A stretch of DNA of 64,000 nt. Source: Chitinophaga rhizosphaerae (lineage in GTDB: Bacteria; Bacteroidota; Bacteroidia; Chitinophagales; Chitinophagaceae). The notes below the pieces were generated by a model that worked only from the letters and a program-made list of their open reading frames with translations, did no database searches and was not told the origin of the DNA. The stretch's first letter is position 1; each line of letters opens with the position of its first letter. The stretch covers positions 806,001-870,000 of the forward strand of contig NZ_RXLO01000001.1 of NCBI RefSeq assembly GCF_003958645.1. Direction: 5' to 3'. Positions 61,465 to 64,000 of the stretch are shown here, piece by piece. The translations under genes and the position numbers were made by a program.

Positions 61465-62604
61465 TTATTGTTTTACCAGGATTTTCCTTCCGTTTAATTC
61501 GCATTTTACGCCGGCCAACTGCATGAATTTCAGTACATCGCCGACGCTCCCGCTCCGGCGCATGATCCCTGAAAACCTGCGTCCGGATGCGTTTCCGGCA
61601 TACTGGACCTCCACATCGTACCATCGGCCGATTTCCCGCATAATGTCTGCCAGCAGCTGGTTGTCGAAGTGGAACATCCCGTTCCTCCAGGCCGTAGCGG
61701 CTTCTATATCGGCCGGTGCTACCGTGAACACACCCTGCCGGGTTACGCCCTGTTCACCAGGCCTCAGCACGGCACTGTCCGCCCCAGCTGAAAACCGCAC
61801 CGACCCTTCCACCAGCGTCACTCTCGCGTCTGGCTCGTCTGCATATGCTTTTACGTTAAACTTCGTTCCGAGCACTGAAACTTTCATCCCGTTTGCCCGC
61901 ACTTCGAACTTCGCCCCCTGCCGTTTCGCCACTTCAAAATAGGCTTCGCCGCTGACTTCCACCGTTCTCACTACATCAAATATGGTCGGGAAGCGGATAG
62001 TGGAAGCTGCATTGAGCCAGGCCTTGCTTCCATCTGGAAGTACGATGGCATAGGTGCCGCCTTTCGGCGTGGCGACCGTGTGAAAAACGGGCTCCGCATC
62101 CACCGCCTGCTTTTTATACGACAACATTCCGCTATCGATTTTGGACACGGCCGCTCCGCCCTGCAGCGCCAACGTGCCGTTCCCCGCACTTTCCAGCTGG
62201 ATAACTTCTCCGTTGCCCAAAACGAGCACGGCCTTGTTACCGGCCGGAACGGGCGGTGCGCTCCATTTTACCTGCGCCGGCCCCGTTTCGGAACGCCCGG
62301 CGTTCAGTGCCCACAGCCCTGCGATCATCAGCAAAACCGCCGCAGCTACGGCAGGCAGCCAGCGATACACGCGGGCATGGCGGCGCAGTGGCAGGCGGGA
62401 GAACAAACGGTCCCGCAACGCCTGGTCCGTAAAACCGTCGAACCGGCCAGATGCCAGGTCTTCGGCCAGGCGATCGTCCAGCTCATCGATATGGTCTGGC
62501 AGCAGGCGGAACAGTACGTCCGACTCTTCATCGGTCAGGTTACCGCTGAGGTATTTTTGCAACAGGATGCTGAACTCCGGGCTTGCGCCGTTTTCATGCT
62601 TCAT
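61465..62604 (-). CDS. FecR-family anti-sigma factor, PUL 3 (379 aa)
   Basis: It has a cytoplasmic N-terminus (FSILLQKYLSGNLTDEESDVLFRLL), one TM helix about 84-102 (AVAAAVLLMIAGLWALNAG), a FecR domain (TVATPKGGTYAIVLPDGSKAWLNAASTIRFP; MKVSVLGTKFNVKAYADEP) and a C-terminal DUF4974 (MFHFDNQLLADIMREIGRWYDVEVQY; GSVGDVLKFMQLAGVKCELNGRKI). It holds the neighbouring sigma inactive until the STN domain of the susC product signals. It starts 38 bp after the sigma stop. Confidence 0.95.
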   Translation of the reverse strand: MKHENGASPEFSILLQKYLSGNLTDEESDVLFRLLPDHIDELDDRLAEDLASGRFDGFTDQALRDRLFSRLPLRRHARVYRWLPAVAAAVLLMIAGLWALNAGRSETGPAQVKWSAPPVPAGNKAVLVLGNGEVIQLESAGNGTLALQGGAAVSKIDSGMLSYKKQAVDAEPVFHTVATPKGGTYAIVLPDGSKAWLNAASTIRFPTIFDVVRTVEVSGEAYFEVAKRQGAKFEVRANGMKVSVLGTKFNVKAYADEPDARVTLVEGSVRFSAGADSAVLRPGEQGVTRQGVFTVAPADIEAATAWRNGMFHFDNQLLADIMREIGRWYDVEVQYAGNASGRRFSGIMRRSGSVGDVLKFMQLAGVKCELNGRKILVKQ

Positions 62605-62641
62605 GGAACATCAGGTATGTGATCAGTTATAAAGACACCGG

Positions 62642-63253
62642 TTAAGACAAAGTGTACCAGTGCCAGTGATAAATTTCTGCAGTGAGGAGGAAAATCAGTT
62701 GAACGGTATGTTCCTGTTTTTTTACATAAGCACGGATAAAGGCCATGGCCCTTGCGAGATGGTTCCGCACGGTGTTCCGGGAAAGCCCCAGTTCGGTGGC
62801 GGCTTCGTTGAGGCTGATACCCTGCTCCTGGGTAAGGCGGAAAACGGCCCGTTGCTGGGGCGGCAACTGCAGCAGGGCTTCTTCCAGTATCTCGAGGGAT
62901 TGTTTGCGGATGATGGCGGATACCGGTGCCGGCGGGCCAGCATCGTCACCGGCCAGCAATTGTTCCCGGATGAATGCGCGTTCCCTGGCGATATCGCGCA
63001 AAACATTGAGCATATGATTGCGGGTGAGGATGAAGATGTAAGATTCCAGCTGGTTGACGGCCGGAAGGGAAGCGCGTTTGGTCCAGAGTTTCAGGAAAAT
63101 GTCCTGCACGGCTTCTTCCGCCAGCGTATGTGACTTTGTATAAGCTATGGCTACTCCGTAGATCCTGTCGGAATATCGTTCGAAGAGCCGGCGGAAGGCG
63201 GTCTGGTCGCCATTGGCCAGCAGTTCCAGGTAATTATGGGATTCAGCGATCAC
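62642..63253 (-). CDS. ECF RNA polymerase sigma factor, PUL 3 (203 aa)
   Basis: Region 2: QTAFRRLFERYSDRIYGVAIAY and LAEEAVQDIFLKLWTKRASL, with SYIFILTRNHMLNVLRDIARER. Region 4: ALLQLPPQQRAVFRLTQEQGISLNEAATELGLSRNTVRNHLARAMAF, and a short hydrophobic tail. The start is GTG 63253, since no in-frame ATG precedes region 2. It heads the operon sigma-fecR-susC-susD. The 278-bp gap to the next gene upstream shows no hairpin terminator that I can support. Confidence 0.93.
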   Translation of the reverse strand: MIAESHNYLELLANGDQTAFRRLFERYSDRIYGVAIAYTKSHTLAEEAVQDIFLKLWTKRASLPAVNQLESYIFILTRNHMLNVLRDIARERAFIREQLLAGDDAGPPAPVSAIIRKQSLEILEEALLQLPPQQRAVFRLTQEQGISLNEAATELGLSRNTVRNHLARAMAFIRAYVKKQEHTVQLIFLLTAEIYHWHWYTLS

Positions 63254-63531
63254 GTGGACAACATTGAAAAATTAGACGGTACCTGTTTTAGTCGTTGTTT
63301 CATGGCAACACGTGACAGGCGGCAGGGGATCCGGCCTTAGAGACCTTGGCACCTGGCCTGGCAGCATATAGATTCGGTGCATTCATCTAGTCTGCGGTTA
63401 GTGGTGTTTGCACGGGTTAACGACACCCGTATTCCGAAGATAACCCGGAGGTGCAGGGGGGATTTGGCAGATTTTGATGACTTCCGATGTTTTTTTTGCG
63501 CATACTGGAAGGTGAAGAGCGCGCAAAGGCG

Positions 63532-64000
63532 TCATTGCCCGGGAACCACCTTTAGCAACAGCGTTCCGTTTTCTCCAAAGCTGTATGACAACGTACCGGT
63601 GGCGGACAGCTGTTGCAGAAATGCGTTCAGCGGCAACTGCCTGTCGAGGCGACAGGAGAACCGGGCTTCTCCCTCCACCTGTACTTTTATGCCATACCAA
63701 TGCCCGATCGCGTCGGCGATGGCAGGCAGCGGAGCGTCATCGAAATAATAGGCGCCTTCCTTCCAGCCGACGGCTTCCAGGGTTTTAAATCCCTGTTCGG
63801 TCATGCCTCCGTTTTCCGTCCACGAGGCTTCCCGGCCGGGTGTCAATTGCAATTCGAGGCCGTTACGCCGTACTTTCACGGCGCCGGTGAGGAGGGAAAC
63901 GCGTCCTTCACCGGGTTTATAGGTTTTAACGTTGAAAGTAGTGCCGAGGACGGTCACTTCTCCCCCGCCCGACCGTACCACGAAAGGTTTTTCGGGATCG
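63532..64000 (-). CDS. FecR-family anti-sigma factor, C-terminal part only
   Basis: The visible C-terminal 156 codons show the FecR beta region (FVVRSGGGEVTVLGTTFNVKTYKPGEGRVSLLTGAVKVRR) and a DUF4974 (GAYYFDDAPLPAIADAIGHWYGIKVQVEG; LPLNAFLQQLSATGTLSYSFGENGTLLLK). The frame is open to the window edge, so the N-terminus lies to the right. Unlike the other two FecR genes here it is not followed by a susC: the next gene on the same strand is the PUL 3 sigma factor. Confidence 0.9.
   Translation of the reverse strand, partial: DPEKPFVVRSGGGEVTVLGTTFNVKTYKPGEGRVSLLTGAVKVRRNGLELQLTPGREASWTENGGMTEQGFKTLEAVGWKEGAYYFDDAPLPAIADAIGHWYGIKVQVEGEARFSCRLDRQLPLNAFLQQLSATGTLSYSFGENGTLLLKVVPGQ

Overview
The window looks like a chromosome segment of a Bacteroidota soil/plant-type bacterium of the family Chitinophagaceae, most like Chitinophaga. 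The reasons are three SusC/SusD outer-membrane glycan-uptake pairs, ECF sigma/FecR anti-sigma pairs with DUF4974-type C-termini, type IX secretion (T9SS) components and a type B sorting tail, promoter-like TAnnTTTG -7 boxes, weak Shine-Dalgarno sequences and GC-rich codons. No rRNA, tRNA, CRISPR array, insertion sequence or phage module was seen. The species assignment is inference.

Left part (1-12138): a 3'-truncated umuD with a 35-bp palindrome just upstream; an 87-aa unknown; a decayed MacB/FtsX-type permease fragment; proB-proA; a frameshifted baeRF-like gene; a WalJ/YycJ-like metallo-hydrolase ending in a possible beta-clamp peptide; a PorP/SprF protein; topB; a DUF4256 gene with a 5'-truncated SnoaL-like gene abutting it; an EcsC-family protein; and a LacI-family regulator.

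Middle (12139-32720): the LacI gene diverges from a susC-susD pair (PUL 1), and the gap carries a duplicated 38-bp element. Next come a Tat-exported Gfo/Idh/MocA oxidoreductase, a VOC protein and a T9SS type B lectin/PKD protein. Then follows the most unusual operon: a DAC-like (DisA-related) nucleotide-sensor protein, a TPR-AAA+ ATPase and a TPR-membrane protein, all co-directional and tightly spaced. After it lie a metallophosphoesterase/PQQ-propeller fusion, a GNAT acetyltransferase, a DUF4139/MuiA-like protein, a small exported protein and a DUF5916 outer-membrane protein.

Right part (32721-64000): PUL 2 (minus strand, 43050 to 32803) encodes ECF sigma, FecR, STN-containing SusC, SusD, a PKD lipoprotein, GH16 and GH30, and is predicted to take up beta-1,3/beta-1,6-glucan such as laminarin. 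It is followed by an LLM flavin oxidoreductase, a DUF4349 lipoprotein, a PorE-like OmpA/TPR/PD40 lipoprotein, an AraC regulator, and a pair made of a sorbosone-dehydrogenase-like propeller with cytochrome c plus a DUF1080 (3-keto-glycoside hydrolase) protein. PUL 3 (minus strand, 63253 to 52653) has sigma, FecR, STN-SusC, SusD and three surface lipoproteins but no recognisable glycoside hydrolase. A third FecR gene is cut by the right edge.

In both sigma/FecR-controlled PULs the fecR-susC gap holds, on the opposite strand, a CATACwTTTG box overlapping the susC start codon and a hairpin plus U-run about 90-130 nt further on. This is the layout of a cis-antisense small RNA such as the DonS family of Bacteroides PULs. 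LacI-controlled PUL 1 lacks it.
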